The translations under genes were made by a program, and so were the position numbers. The notes under the pieces were generated by a model. That model made no database searches and was not told the DNA's origin. It saw only the letters and a list, made by a program, of their open reading frames with translations. Below, piece by piece: positions 10,089 to 19,286 of a DNA stretch of 64,000 nt (positions are counted from its first letter, which is position 1; each line of letters starts with the position of its first letter). Source of the stretch: Cognatitamlana onchidii (GTDB lineage Bacteria; Bacteroidota; Bacteroidia; Flavobacteriales; Flavobacteriaceae); NCBI RefSeq assembly GCF_004804355.1, contig NZ_SRWZ01000006.1:62001-126000 (forward strand), read 5' to 3'.

Positions 10089-10096
10089 CAAATATA
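10089..10096 (-). promoter_or_regulatory. -7 element TATATTTG for the porZ-recO operon
   Basis: The minus strand reads TATATTTG, an exact match to TAnnTTTG, 17 bases upstream of the chosen porZ ATG. This supports a short leader and the internal start codon. No convincing -33 TTG was seen. Confidence 0.45.
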
Positions 10097-10205
10097 TTTA
10101 TAACTAACGAATTATGCCTCAAAATCATATATGTATAGCCAATTAATCATCTGGTCTTTACTATTTCTGACAATTAAAGCCGTATTTTAAAAAAAAATCA
10201 TCACT

Positions 10206-10928
10206 ATGCGCAAATATATTTTGGCATGTATGGGCATGCTTTTAGTAAATGTAAGTTTTAGTCAAGACATAACAGTCAATGAGTTGCTGGAAAAGGTCAT
10301 TAACTATCATGACCCTCATAATAATTGGAATACATTTAATGGTGAGCTCAACATTGTTATGACAACTCCAAAAAATATAGATAGACACAGTAAAGTTAGC
10401 ATCAATTTACCTCAAGAACATTTCAATTTGATTACAGAGCAAGATTCAATTAAAACAACCTATACAATTACTAAAAACCATTGTATCATCTCTCAAAAAG
10501 ACTCGCTAAGAATTGCGAATCAGAAAGAAAAACCTAAAAGGTCTCATTGTGATATGGCAGAACTTTTTAAAAATTACTACACTTACTTATATGGCTTGCC
10601 AATGAAATTAAAGGATCCGGGCACCATTATAGACACAGCTGTTGAAACCAAAACCTTTAAAGCTAAAACGTATTTAGTTCTCAAAGCATGGTATGAAGAA
10701 AGTGTTGGCAGTGATGTTTGGTATTTTTACTTTGACCCAACAACCTACGCCATGGAGGTTTATCAATTCTTTAGAACGGACAACAAAGGTCAAATTAAGC
10801 CTGATAGCGGCGAATATATTTTATTATCTGAAACTGTCTTATTAAATGGTATTAAAATGCCTAAAGTAAGAGCTTGGTACTACAATAAAGACGACCAGTA
10901 TTTAGGAACAGACGTTTTGAATCCATAA
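10206..10928 (+). CDS. Secreted DUF6503-family protein
   Basis: A 240-residue protein with a signal peptide (MRKYILACMGMLLVNVSFSQ) and the features I associate with DUF6503 (VNELLEKVINYHDPHNNW near the N-terminus, NYYTYLYGLPMKLKDPGT in the middle, VWYFYFDPTTYAMEVYQFF and MPKVRAWYYNKDDQYLGTD near the end). It is predicted to be periplasmic or outer-membrane-associated; the family has no established biochemical role and looks like an LolA-like beta-sheet fold, which is only an inference. It is divergent from porZ and monocistronic, with its own terminator. Confidence 0.8.
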   Translation: MRKYILACMGMLLVNVSFSQDITVNELLEKVINYHDPHNNWNTFNGELNIVMTTPKNIDRHSKVSINLPQEHFNLITEQDSIKTTYTITKNHCIISQKDSLRIANQKEKPKRSHCDMAELFKNYYTYLYGLPMKLKDPGTIIDTAVETKTFKAKTYLVLKAWYEESVGSDVWYFYFDPTTYAMEVYQFFRTDNKGQIKPDSGEYILLSETVLLNGIKMPKVRAWYYNKDDQYLGTDVLNP

Positions 10929-10955
10929 AAAAGCATCTCAAATTGAGATGCTTTT
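10929..10955 (+). terminator. Terminator of the DUF6503 gene
   Basis: AAGCATCTC pairs with GAGATGCTT around a short AAATT loop and is followed by TT. It starts directly at the stop codon. Confidence 0.7.
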
Positions 10956-10960
10956 CTAAA

Positions 10961-10989
10961 AATTTGGGGTTCCCCCTTTCGAGGGAACT
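10961..10989 (-). terminator. Probable terminator of nrdA
   Basis: On the minus strand GTTCCC pairs with GGGAAC across an eight-base loop and is followed by CCCCAAATTTTT. It lies about 20 bases past the nrdA stop codon. The T run is separated from the stem, so it is a weaker candidate. Confidence 0.45.
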
Positions 10990-11007
10990 CACCCAGTAAC
11001 TATTTCT

Positions 11008-13491
11008 TTATGATCCACACATTAAGCAATCGTCACCTTCAGATGCTTTTGCTTGTGCAATAAGTGCTTTCATTTCTTCTGGGCTCATAGGCTCTACTTC
11101 TGCCTCATTCTGTTTTGCAAATTTAGCCGCATTCTGAGCCGCTAGTTTTTTCTTTTTAGACTCCTCCTGTTGCGAAACTACATTATCTACCTCGACAACT
11201 TCTGCAACTGGCTCTTCTTTTTTAGAGGTTTGCAACGTAAACTTAATAGCATCAACAGCACTCTTAGTTCTTAAATAATACATACCCGTTTTTAAGCCGC
11301 TTTTCCAAGCATAGAAATGCATAGATGTAAGCTTAGCCATAGTAGCACCTTCCATAAACAAGTTTAAGGATTGTGACTGGTCAATAAAATAACCACGCTG
11401 ACGAGACATATCAATAATATCTTTCATGCTCAATTCCCAAACTGTTTTGTACAAATCTTTGATCTCCTGAGGAATTATGTCTATATGTTGAATAGAACCG
11501 TTAGCTCGCATAATATCTTGCTTTAAACTCTCATTCCAAAGTCCTAACTCTACTAAATCTTCTAGCAAGTGCTTATTTACTACAATAAACTCACCAGATA
11601 ATACACGACGTGTGTAAATATTGGATGTATATGGTTCAAAACACTCATTGTTTCCTAAAATCTGGGATGTTGAAGCTGTAGGCATTGGGGCAACTAACAA
11701 CGAGTTACGAACACCATTTTTAAGCACTTGTTTACGCAGTTTTTCCCAGTCCCAATTGCCACTTAATTCATCATCTTTAATATTCCAAAGATTATGTTGG
11801 AAGTCTCCTTTGCTTATTGGAGAACCTTCATACGTTTGATATGGCCCATCTTTTTTAGCCTCTTCCATACTTGCTGTTACCGCAGCATAATATAAGGTTT
11901 CAAAAATATCTTGGTTCAATTTTTTAGCCTCATCACTAGTAAAAGGCATACGCAACTGAATGAAAGTATCTGCCAACCCTTGCACCCCTAACCCAATTGG
12001 TCTGTGGCGCATATTTGAGTTTTCAGCTTCTGGAACAGGGTAGTAATTTCTATCGATTACTCTATTCAAGTTTTTTGTTACTCGTTTTGTAATTCTGAAT
12101 AATTCCTTATGATCAAATTGACCATTTTTAACAAACATAGGTAAGGCAATTGATGCCAAATTACAAACAGCCACTTCATCTGGTGACGTATATTCTAGAA
12201 TCTCTGTACAAAGGTTTGAGGAACGAATTGTTCCTAAGTTTTGTTGATTTGATTTTCTATTGGCAGCATCCTTATACAACATATAAGGTGTTCCTGTTTC
12301 TATTTGAGATTCTAAAATTTTCTCCCAAAGCTCGCGAGCCTTTATCGTTTTTCGACCGCGTCCTTCAGCTTCGTATTTAGTATATAATGCTTCAAATTCT
12401 TCGCTATGCGTTTCTGGCAACCCTGGGCATTCATTAGGACACATAAGCGTCCAATCGCCATTTTCCTGAACACGTTTCATAAATAAATCTGAAATCCACA
12501 TGGCATAGAATAAGTCACGTGCTCGCATTTCTTCTTTTCCGTGGTTTTTCTTTAAATCCAAGAAATCAAAAATATCGGCATGCCATGTTTCTAAATAGAT
12601 CGCAAAGCTTCCCTTTCGTTTTCCTCCACCTTGATCTACATAACGCGCCGTATCATTAAAAACACGTAACATAGGTACAATACCATTACTAGTTCCATTA
12701 GTTCCAGCAATATAACTACCAGTCGCTCTTACATTATGCATTGCCAATCCTATACCTCCGGCTGACTGAGAAATTTTAGCAGTTTGCTTTAATGTATCAT
12801 AAATACCATCAATACTATCTTCCTTCATAGTAAGTAAAAAGCACGAAGACATTTGTGGTTTAGGTGTTCCTGAGTTAAATAAAGTGGGTGTAGCGTGTGT
12901 AAAATATTTTTTAGACATCAACTCATAAGTTTCAATAGCTGCATCGAGATCATCTAAATGAATTCCTATTGAAACACGCATAAGCATATGCTGTGGTCGT
13001 TCAGCAATCTTTCCATTTAATTTTAGAAGGTATGAGCGTTCTAATGTTTTAAATCCGAAAAAATCATATCCAAAATCACGGTTATAAATAATTGTTGAAT
13101 CTAAACGGTCTTTGTTATCCATGATAACCTTATAAACCTCATCTGAAAGCAATGGTGCTTTTTTGCCTGTTCTTGGATTTACATATTTATGTAAATCTTC
13201 CATTACATCGCTAAAAGTCTTTTTGGTATTTTTATGTAGGTTAGAAACAGAAATACGTGCCGCTAAACGTGCATAATCAGGATGCGCCGTAGTCATGGTA
13301 GCTGCAACCTCTGCAGCAAGATTATCAAGTTCACTTGTAGTTACACCATCATAGAGTCCTTCTATAACACGCATAGCTACTTTTAAAGGATCTACTAATT
13401 CGTTTAATCCGTAACACAATTTTCTTACTCTGGCAGTAATTTTATCGAACATAACTTGCTCTTTTCTGCCGTTTCTTTTTACTACATACAT
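11008..13491 (-). CDS. nrdA: Ribonucleoside-diphosphate reductase, class Ia large subunit
   Basis: It reduces ribonucleoside diphosphates to deoxyribonucleotides with the NrdB radical subunit. The 827-residue protein has an N-terminal ATP-cone (about 1-90, [18 protein letters not shown]), the catalytic barrel with SNLCTEI ... [13 protein letters not shown] carrying the active-site Asn, Cys and Glu, and a C-terminal swinging redox pair CLMCGS. These match the eukaryote-like NrdA branch (close to human RRM1 motifs) rather than the E. coli type. The segment between about 755 and 815 is charged and low in complexity, a linker for the redox tail. It lies downstream of nrdB with 201 bases between them. 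Confidence 0.96.
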   Translation of the reverse strand: MYVVKRNGRKEQVMFDKITARVRKLCYGLNELVDPLKVAMRVIEGLYDGVTTSELDNLAAEVAATMTTAHPDYARLAARISVSNLHKNTKKTFSDVMEDLHKYVNPRTGKKAPLLSDEVYKVIMDNKDRLDSTIIYNRDFGYDFFGFKTLERSYLLKLNGKIAERPQHMLMRVSIGIHLDDLDAAIETYELMSKKYFTHATPTLFNSGTPKPQMSSCFLLTMKEDSIDGIYDTLKQTAKISQSAGGIGLAMHNVRATGSYIAGTNGTSNGIVPMLRVFNDTARYVDQGGGKRKGSFAIYLETWHADIFDFLDLKKNHGKEEMRARDLFYAMWISDLFMKRVQENGDWTLMCPNECPGLPETHSEEFEALYTKYEAEGRGRKTIKARELWEKILESQIETGTPYMLYKDAANRKSNQQNLGTIRSSNLCTEILEYTSPDEVAVCNLASIALPMFVKNGQFDHKELFRITKRVTKNLNRVIDRNYYPVPEAENSNMRHRPIGLGVQGLADTFIQLRMPFTSDEAKKLNQDIFETLYYAAVTASMEEAKKDGPYQTYEGSPISKGDFQHNLWNIKDDELSGNWDWEKLRKQVLKNGVRNSLLVAPMPTASTSQILGNNECFEPYTSNIYTRRVLSGEFIVVNKHLLEDLVELGLWNESLKQDIMRANGSIQHIDIIPQEIKDLYKTVWELSMKDIIDMSRQRGYFIDQSQSLNLFMEGATMAKLTSMHFYAWKSGLKTGMYYLRTKSAVDAIKFTLQTSKKEEPVAEVVEVDNVVSQQEESKKKKLAAQNAAKFAKQNEAEVEPMSPEEMKALIAQAKASEGDDCLMCGS

Positions 13492-13692
13492 ATTTTACAC
13501 TTTTTTAAACTTTTCTGATACACCTTCAGAAAACGGGTTGGTTAGTCATTCTAAATTTGGCACATAAGTGTTTTGCCTAATTCAGTTGGTTTAATTAATT
13601 CAATAAATGTTACTCTGTTGGCTTTCCACAAGGTGGAAAAATCATTCTAGTTATTTTTTCAGCACAGATTTGTTCTGAAAAAATGAGGTCAA
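13492..13692 (-). other. nrdB-nrdA intergenic region with two hairpins
   Basis: Two inverted repeats are visible. TTTTTTCAG at 13654-13662 pairs with CTGAAAAAA at 13675-13683, giving in the mRNA a stem flanked by U and A runs just after the nrdB stop. TTTCCAC at 13623-13629 pairs with GTGGAAA at 13633-13639. The first could act as a partial terminator that sets the nrdB to nrdA transcript ratio. No start for a small gene is seen. Confidence 0.45.
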
Positions 13693-14673
13693 CTAGAAAT
13701 CGGCGTCAAAACTAAATTTATCTTTCTCTTCCTCTTTGTTAAGAACCCCTGCTTTTTGGTATTCAGATACACGCTTTTCAAAGAAATTAGTTTTTCCTTG
13801 TAAAGAAATCATATCCATAAAATCAAAAGGATTTGCTGTATTGTATTCTTTCTCACAGCCCAATTCACTTAACAATCTATCTGTTACAAACTCTAAATAT
13901 TGTGCCATTAAAACAGCATTCATGCCAATTAAGCTAGCTGGCAATGATTCTGTTATAAACTCACGTTCTATATCTAAGGCATCAATTAAAATCTCTCTAA
14001 TACGAGACTTTGGCACTTTGTTTACTAAATGTTTATTATGTAAGTGTACTGCAAAATCGGCATGCACACCTTCATCACGAGATATTAACTCATTTGAAAA
14101 GGTCAATCCTGGCATTAAGCCTCTTTTTTTCAGCCAAAAGATTGAGCAAAAAGCACCAGAAAAGAAAATCCCTTCTACAGCCGCAAAAGCAATTAAACGC
14201 TCTGCAAAACTAGGAGACTCAATCCATTTCAAAGCCCAATCCGCTTTTTTCTTAATAGCAGGAAAGTTCTCTATAGCATTAAAAAGCAAGTCTTTTTCCT
14301 TTTCATCCTTAACATATGTGTCTATTAAAAGCGAATAGGTTTCACTATGAATGTTTTCCATCATTATTTGAAACCCATAGAAGAATTTCGCCTCACTATA
14401 TTGTACTTCGTTAACAAAATTCTCCGCTAAATTCTCGTTTACAATACCATCACTTGCAGCAAAAAACGCTAAAATATGCTTAATAAAATAACGCTCATCA
14501 TCATTTAGTTTTGTCGTCCAATCTGTTAAATCTTGATGTAAATCAATTTCTTCAGCAGTCCAAAAACTAGCCTCCGATTTTTTATACCATTCCCATATAT
14601 CATGATGTTGAATAGGAAAAATTACAAAACGATCTTTGTTTTCTTGAAGAATGGGTTCTACTGCTTGAGACAT
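13693..14673 (-). CDS. nrdB: Ribonucleoside-diphosphate reductase, class Ia small (radical) subunit
   Basis: It holds the diiron-tyrosyl radical cofactor used by NrdA. The 326 residues contain the ferritin-like helices with the metal ligand segments [63 protein letters not shown] and [14 protein letters not shown]. The C-terminal FSFDADF is the acidic aromatic tail expected to dock on NrdA. As with nrdA, the motifs resemble the eukaryotic R2 type. It is upstream of nrdA and probably forms one transcription unit with it. Confidence 0.95.
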   Translation of the reverse strand: MSQAVEPILQENKDRFVIFPIQHHDIWEWYKKSEASFWTAEEIDLHQDLTDWTTKLNDDERYFIKHILAFFAASDGIVNENLAENFVNEVQYSEAKFFYGFQIMMENIHSETYSLLIDTYVKDEKEKDLLFNAIENFPAIKKKADWALKWIESPSFAERLIAFAAVEGIFFSGAFCSIFWLKKRGLMPGLTFSNELISRDEGVHADFAVHLHNKHLVNKVPKSRIREILIDALDIEREFITESLPASLIGMNAVLMAQYLEFVTDRLLSELGCEKEYNTANPFDFMDMISLQGKTNFFEKRVSEYQKAGVLNKEEEKDKFSFDADF

Positions 14674-14970
14674 TGTTTATTGGTTCTTTGAAAAATTAAA
14701 CTAAAAATTTATTTGATTTCAGGTTAACAAAGATTATAAAATGATTGCTATTTTTTAAAAAAAAGTATGAAAGCTTTTCAACAAGTTTTTAACAAACAAT
14801 AAATACCCTTGACGCCGAGAAGTTTACAGAAAAAAACACTTAACGATCTGTTTTTCAGATAATTAAATATTTTAAAACTTAAAAAAGTTTACAAAAAAAA
14901 TAAAAGATTTAAACACGAAAAGCCTTTGTTTACAAGGCTTTTTAAAGGTTTTTTTAAACTTAAATTTAGG
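14674..14970. other. AT-rich intergenic region upstream of nrdB
   Basis: About 300 bases without a gene. It holds the nrdB upstream region (14674-14900) with several A and T tracts and the terminator of the DUF3109 gene at 14918-14943. I could not find an exact TAnnTTTG element or a convincing NrdR box. Confidence 0.5.
14918..14943 (-). terminator. Terminator of the DUF3109 gene
   Basis: AAAAGCCTT pairs with AAGGCTTTT around an eight-base loop, with A/T runs on both sides. It lies 28 bases past the DUF3109 stop codon. Confidence 0.6.
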
Positions 14971-15534
14971 CTAAAAAGTTTTTGCAACCTTTTCCAACTC
15001 GGCGTACCAATCTTCACCAAATTTTCTAATGAGAGCTTCTTTTACAAACTTATAAATGGGAACCTGTAGTTCTTTTCCCAAAACACAAGCATCATCACAA
15101 ATTTGCCATTTATGATAGTTAACTGCACTAAACTCAGAATAATCCTGAACTCTAACCGGGTACAAGTGACACGATACTGGCTTTTTCCAAGACACCTCGC
15201 CTTGATTATACGCTTCCTCTATAGCGCAAAGCGCCACGTTGTTATCATCAAAAATCACATAGGCACAGTCAGCACCATTTATAAGTGGTGTTTCAAGCTC
15301 CCCTTCCTCCGTGCGAATGTAAACCCCTTGTTTTTCGATAGCATCAACACCTTCTTTTCGTAAAAAAGGCTTCACATTAGGATAAATAGCTTCTAGAATA
15401 TTTGCTTCTTCTGCCTCGAGAGGTGCTCCGGCATCACCATCAATGCAGCAAGCACCTTTACATGCACTTAAATTGCATACAAAATCTTTTTCTATAATAT
15501 CTTCTGAAACTATGGTTTTACCTAACTGGAACAT
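14971..15534 (-). CDS. DUF3109 family cysteine-rich protein
   Basis: A 187-residue protein of the DUF3109 family, common in Bacteroidetes and of unknown function. The N-terminus MFQLGKTIVSEDIIEKDFVC is the usual family start. Cysteines occur as FVCNLSACKGACCIDGDAG, then NGADCAYVIF, VALCAIEEAY, VSCHLYPVRV and WQICDDACVLG, a pattern that could bind zinc or an iron-sulphur cluster (inference, similar to YkgJ-like proteins). The start at 15534 is preferred over an in-frame ATG at 15570 because a -7 element lies between them. It is divergent from marC. Confidence 0.85.
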   Translation of the reverse strand: MFQLGKTIVSEDIIEKDFVCNLSACKGACCIDGDAGAPLEAEEANILEAIYPNVKPFLRKEGVDAIEKQGVYIRTEEGELETPLINGADCAYVIFDDNNVALCAIEEAYNQGEVSWKKPVSCHLYPVRVQDYSEFSAVNYHKWQICDDACVLGKELQVPIYKFVKEALIRKFGEDWYAELEKVAKTF

Positions 15535-15557
15535 AAAAACGTCGTTAAAAGCGCTCA

Positions 15558-15565
15558 CAAAAATA
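15558..15565 (-). promoter_or_regulatory. -7 element TATTTTTG for the DUF3109 gene
   Basis: The minus strand reads TATTTTTG, an exact TAnnTTTG match 23 bases upstream of the DUF3109 ATG. Confidence 0.4.
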
Positions 15566-15611
15566 GACAAACTTTGACTTTATTTTTTAAGATTGTTTAG
15601 CAATATTGACA

Positions 15612-15619
15612 TACTTTTG
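15612..15619 (+). promoter_or_regulatory. Promoter of marC: TACTTTTG with TTG upstream
   Basis: TACTTTTG matches TAnnTTTG exactly. A TTG at 15593-15595 lies 16 bases upstream, slightly closer than the usual 19. The ATG follows at 15643. Confidence 0.5.
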
Positions 15620-15642
15620 CGAAAACCTTAAAAATCAAAGTC

Positions 15643-16230
15643 ATGCAACTAAATTTCAAAGAAATATTTACAGCATTTATGGTGTTGTTTGCCGTAATAG
15701 ACATTGTTGGCAATATCCCTATTGTTATAGATTTAAGAAAAAAAGCAGGACATATTCAAAGTGAAAAAGCGTCCATAATTGCAGGCGTTATTTTAATCGT
15801 ATTTTTGTTTTTAGGGAATAGCATTTTAAAACTTATTGGTATTGATGTGAACTCTTTTGCTGTAGCAGGTGCTTTCATTTTATTTTTTATCGCCCTAGAG
15901 ATGATTCTTGGGATTACTTTATACAAACAGGACGAAAATGCCTCGCTAACTACAGCTGTTTTCCCTTTAGCTTTTCCGTTAATTGCAGGCCCTGGTAGTT
16001 TAACAACTTTATTATCCTTACGAGCTGAGTTTAATACTGAAAACATTATTGTAGCTGTAGTACTAAACGTTATTATTATTTATATTGTTCTTAAAACATC
16101 TGCAAGAATTGAGCGCTTTTTGGGCGCCAATGGCATAAACATCATTCGTAAGGTGTTTGGAGTTATTTTATTAGCTATAGCCGTTAAGTTATTCGCTCAC
16201 AATATAAAAGCATTGTTCGATATTGCTTAA
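15643..16230 (+). CDS. MarC family integral membrane protein
   Basis: A 195-residue polytopic inner-membrane protein with about six hydrophobic segments, typical MarC length. The family signature is visible as FAVIDIVGNIPIVIDL near the N-terminus, FILFFIALEMILGI in the middle and FPLAFPLIAGPGSLTTLLSL. The transport substrate of MarC proteins is unknown; the old antibiotic-resistance link to marRAB has not held up. It is followed 21 bases later by a small membrane protein gene on the same strand, so an operon is likely. Confidence 0.9.
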   Translation: MQLNFKEIFTAFMVLFAVIDIVGNIPIVIDLRKKAGHIQSEKASIIAGVILIVFLFLGNSILKLIGIDVNSFAVAGAFILFFIALEMILGITLYKQDENASLTTAVFPLAFPLIAGPGSLTTLLSLRAEFNTENIIVAVVLNVIIIYIVLKTSARIERFLGANGINIIRKVFGVILLAIAVKLFAHNIKALFDIA

Positions 16231-16251
16231 ATTTGCAAAAAACTTATTTGA

Positions 16252-16455
16252 ATGAAATATTTCATTTACACCATTATTGCTTTGTCCGTTGGCTTGGGCG
16301 CTTTTAATATGACGAAAATTGATTTTACCAATCCGTTTGAAGGAGAGAGTATTATTGCCCTAATTACCATTTTAGCTTCGCTATGTGCTATTATTTTAAT
16401 GCTAATTCTTTTAGTGTCAAGACGAATAGAGCAAAAAGTAAAAGAGCACAAATAA
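16252..16455 (+). CDS. Small two-helix membrane protein
   Basis: A 67-residue protein with two predicted transmembrane helices (about 3-20, IYTIIALSVGLGAF; about 34-56, IALITILASLCAIILMLILLV), a short polar loop (TKIDFTNPFEGES) between them, and a basic C-terminus RRIEQKVKEHK. I do not recognise a characterised family. It is credible because it sits in a tight run of plus-strand genes and its TAA overlaps the ATG of the following FAD protein by one base, implying coupled translation. Confidence 0.75.
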   Translation: MKYFIYTIIALSVGLGAFNMTKIDFTNPFEGESIIALITILASLCAIILMLILLVSRRIEQKVKEHK

Positions 16456-17060
16456 TGTTTGATGCCTTAATAATTGGTGGTGGTGCCGCTGGCATGTCTT
16501 GTGCGTTAGTTTTAGGATCAGCCAAGAATAAGGTCTTTGCTAAAGATAAAGCCATAGGTATTATTGCGCACCAAAAAACATCGCACCTACAAACCGCTTT
16601 ATTCAATAACGTATTAGGATTAGCACCTGGAACAACGGGCGCCTCAATTTTAGAAAGCGGCAAAGCGCAACTCAAAGAGCTATATCCACATGTTGAACAA
16701 ATAGCAAAAGAAAAGGTTCTTGAAATACGTCATACAAACAACCTTTATTCTGTTAGAACCAACAAAAACAGCTATCACTCTAAAATCGTGGTAATCACCG
16801 TTGGGTATACTAATTTAATACATATTAAAGGCATTGAAGACTTTATTGAGCCACATCCTAGGGCTGCTATTGAAAAAGATAGGGTTTGGCTAAAAAATAC
16901 CGACCACTTGATTAAAGAAAACCTTTATGTTGCAGGAACATTGGCTGGTTGGAGAAGTCAGTTCGCCATAGCTTCTGGCAGTGGTGCGCAAGTAGCCACC
17001 GACATACTAACACTATGGAATAATGGGAAGCACACGAAAGTGCATGATAAAATCGTCTAG
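16455..17060 (+). CDS. Short thioredoxin-reductase-like FAD protein lacking the NADPH domain
   Basis: A 201-residue protein beginning with a Rossmann dinucleotide motif (DALIIGGGAAGMSCALVLG) and ending with the FAD-contacting motif of thioredoxin-reductase-like proteins (LYVAGTLAGWRSQFAIASGSGAQVATDIL). It is about 100 residues shorter than thioredoxin reductase: the central NADPH-binding domain is missing and no CxxC active site is seen. It probably binds FAD and may accept electrons from a partner protein; the reaction is unknown. The start is set by overlap with the small membrane protein. An in-frame ATG at 16383 would lie inside that gene. The stop overlaps that of convergent ctpA in a shared CTAG. 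Confidence 0.82.
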   Translation: MFDALIIGGGAAGMSCALVLGSAKNKVFAKDKAIGIIAHQKTSHLQTALFNNVLGLAPGTTGASILESGKAQLKELYPHVEQIAKEKVLEIRHTNNLYSVRTNKNSYHSKIVVITVGYTNLIHIKGIEDFIEPHPRAAIEKDRVWLKNTDHLIKENLYVAGTLAGWRSQFAIASGSGAQVATDILTLWNNGKHTKVHDKIV

Positions 17061-18649
17061 TCTATTTCAGCACTCAACTTAATAACCTCATCAATCATAA
17101 TATCACGCTGATTATATACTTCTTCAAAAGCCCCGGCACCATACAGCTGATCTGCTAAAGTTGCTTTAATATATTGCTTAACTTCATCATGATAAGCTAC
17201 AAAGGTTACTTTGGAGTCGGACCGCAAGTTTAAATAATCTTGAAAGGCATAAACTAAATCTTCCCCTATCTCAAAATCACTGATAAAATCTTCTCTAGAA
17301 ATACCATCATAAGCATGTCTGTCTTTTTCCAACTCTTCAAATACAAAGTTTCCAAAATAACCTCTGCGTTGCAAGAAAGACAAGGTTTCGTTTTGCATAC
17401 TACTGTCTAGAGGCACAAAAACATCTGGTATAATACCTCCCCCACCATAAACAGTCTTACCTCCTGGCGTTGTAAACTTTAAAGAATCATCAACTTTTAT
17501 TTTTTCTGGATCCAACAGTTCACCACTTTCCAATCTGTCGAAAACCTCATCATAGTAATCATTATTCCCGTTATTATATGGCCGTTGTATAGAACGCCCT
17601 GTAGGTGTATAATATCTGGATACGGTTAATCGCACCGCACTACCATCACCTAGATCCATTTCGCGCTGCACCAAGCCTTTTCCATACGAGCGTCTACCAA
17701 CAATAGTTCCTTTATCGTTATCTTGCAAAGCTCCAGCAACAATTTCGCTAGCAGAGGCTGAGTTCTCATCAATTAAAACATACACCTTGGCGTCCTCAAA
17801 ATCGCCTCTTCTGGTTGCGAAGCTCTCTTCAACATCGCCACGTTTGTTTTTTGTAAATAAAATTAACTTATCATCTTCTAAAAATTCATCGACTATCTGT
17901 TCGGCTATGCCTAGAAAACCTCCTGGATTATTTCTTAAATCCATAACAATCTCTTGAGCCCCCAAGTCCTCTAATTTATCAAGTCCTTTTTTAAATTCTT
18001 TAAACGTAGATTCCGCAAATCGATTAATTTTAATGTACCCGAGTTTATCTGTAAGCATGTATGCAGCATCAACACTTTTTATTGGGATTTTACCACGCTT
18101 TACTGAAAAATCAAGGAGCTCTGGCTCTCCCCGGCGGTAAACTTTTAACTTAACCTTTGAGTTTATAGGCCCCTTTAATTTCTTAACTAGTTCGCCGTCA
18201 TTTAAATTATCTCCATAAAGAGAATCCCCATCTGCCATAATAATTCTATCGCCACCTCTAATACCAGCCTTTTCACTAGGGCCATTTTCAATAGCTCTTA
18301 TAACCGCAATGGTATCTTTATAGGTGTAAAAACTAACCCCTATACCTACAAAATCACCTTTCATTTCCTCAGCAACACGCTCCATGTCTTCTTTTGGAAT
18401 ATATACCGAATGCGGATCCAGATTATCTAAAATACCATTTACTGTAACGTCAACAATACTATCCGTATTAATTTCATCAACATAGTCATATTCAATATAA
18501 TCTATAAGTCTGTTTAGTTTGTCTTTCTTACTATTTGTTGAAAACAGTCTATCGGGAGAATCTGTAAAACTAAGTTTCCCTCCAATAAGAATGCCTATGG
18601 CTATAGCAACACCAAAAACCAAGGGTAAATATTTTTTTTGAAAAGACAT
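17057..18649 (-). CDS. ctpA: S41 family carboxyl-terminal processing protease
   Basis: A periplasmic, membrane-anchored serine protease of the C-terminal processing family, 530 residues. Residues 6-24 form an uncleaved signal anchor (PLVFGVAIAIGILIGG). A PDZ domain follows (about 90-170, GIGVSFYTYKDTIAVIRAIENGPSEKAGIRGGDRI), then the S41 catalytic core with the serine in DENSASASEIVAGAL and lysine in GRRSYGKGLVQ. Substrates may include tail-marked envelope proteins. Its ATG overlaps the stop codon of the dCMP deaminase gene by one base, so the pair is coupled. Confidence 0.94.
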   Translation of the reverse strand: MSFQKKYLPLVFGVAIAIGILIGGKLSFTDSPDRLFSTNSKKDKLNRLIDYIEYDYVDEINTDSIVDVTVNGILDNLDPHSVYIPKEDMERVAEEMKGDFVGIGVSFYTYKDTIAVIRAIENGPSEKAGIRGGDRIIMADGDSLYGDNLNDGELVKKLKGPINSKVKLKVYRRGEPELLDFSVKRGKIPIKSVDAAYMLTDKLGYIKINRFAESTFKEFKKGLDKLEDLGAQEIVMDLRNNPGGFLGIAEQIVDEFLEDDKLILFTKNKRGDVEESFATRRGDFEDAKVYVLIDENSASASEIVAGALQDNDKGTIVGRRSYGKGLVQREMDLGDGSAVRLTVSRYYTPTGRSIQRPYNNGNNDYYDEVFDRLESGELLDPEKIKVDDSLKFTTPGGKTVYGGGGIIPDVFVPLDSSMQNETLSFLQRRGYFGNFVFEELEKDRHAYDGISREDFISDFEIGEDLVYAFQDYLNLRSDSKVTFVAYHDEVKQYIKATLADQLYGAGAFEEVYNQRDIMIDEVIKLSAEID

Positions 18650-19080
18650 TATGCTTTTAAATCTTCAATTTGTTCGAGTTCTATTCCAGCTTTTTCTAAA
18701 AACTTCAAGCCAGAATTATCCTTATACGCTTCATGATAAACCACTTTTACAATCCCTGCTTGATGTATTAGTTTGCTACACTCTTTGCATGGCGACATGG
18801 TTATATACAAGGTGGCTCCCTTACAAGATTGTGTAGACGATGCTACCTTTAAAATGGCATTTGCCTCGGCATGTAAAACATACCACTTGGTATAACCTTC
18901 TTCATCTTCGCAAAAATTCTCAAACCCGGAAGGTGTTCCATTATAACCATCAGAAATAATCATTCTATCCTTAACAATAATCGCTCCTACCTGTCTACGG
19001 TTACAATATGATAACTTACCCCATTCTTGAGCAATTCTTAAATAAGCCTTATCATACTTACGCTGTTTATTTTCTAACAT
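18649..19080 (-). CDS. Deoxycytidylate (dCMP) deaminase
   Basis: It converts dCMP to dUMP for thymidylate synthesis. The 143 residues hold the zinc-dependent deaminase motifs HAEANAIL (ligand His and catalytic Glu) and SPCKECSKLIHQAGI (two ligand cysteines), plus YNGTPSGFENFCED, the substrate-binding segment characteristic of dCMP deaminases with ComE-like relatives. It is coupled to ctpA downstream by a one-base overlap. Confusion with cytidine deaminase is unlikely given the GTPSG segment. Confidence 0.93.
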   Translation of the reverse strand: MLENKQRKYDKAYLRIAQEWGKLSYCNRRQVGAIIVKDRMIISDGYNGTPSGFENFCEDEEGYTKWYVLHAEANAILKVASSTQSCKGATLYITMSPCKECSKLIHQAGIVKVVYHEAYKDNSGLKFLEKAGIELEQIEDLKA

Positions 19081-19142
19081 GTTTTAAATAATTACGGCGT
19101 TCCCCTCCTTGAAAATTAAAAACTATATTAAAAACTCTAACT

Positions 19143-19212
19143 ATCGGGGCAGGCTTTACGCGACAATCTTTTGCCAAAAAAAGCAAAAGGATTTCTACTG
19201 CAATCCTTAACG
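19143..19212. repeat. Hairpin-containing intergenic element, possible dispersed repeat
   Basis: CTTTTGC at 19168-19174 pairs with GCAAAAG at 19183-19189 and the stem extends with one bulge to AATC/GGATT. The flanks hold two ACGCG copies (19158-19162 and near 19210). From memory only, similar hairpins recur between genes in other flavobacteria. It lies between the dCMP deaminase promoter region and hupE. Confidence 0.35.
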
Positions 19213-19286
19213 CGAAACAATATAACGAATATAATCGCTTCGTGTTTTAAACACAATGTTAATGACGTTAAAGTTTTACGAAAATT

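Noticed and set aside
13736-14338. Open frame of 200 codons on the strand opposite nrdB
   Set aside because: It lies fully inside nrdB, whose motifs are clear, and its translation is low-complexity Lys/Ser-rich with no family features.
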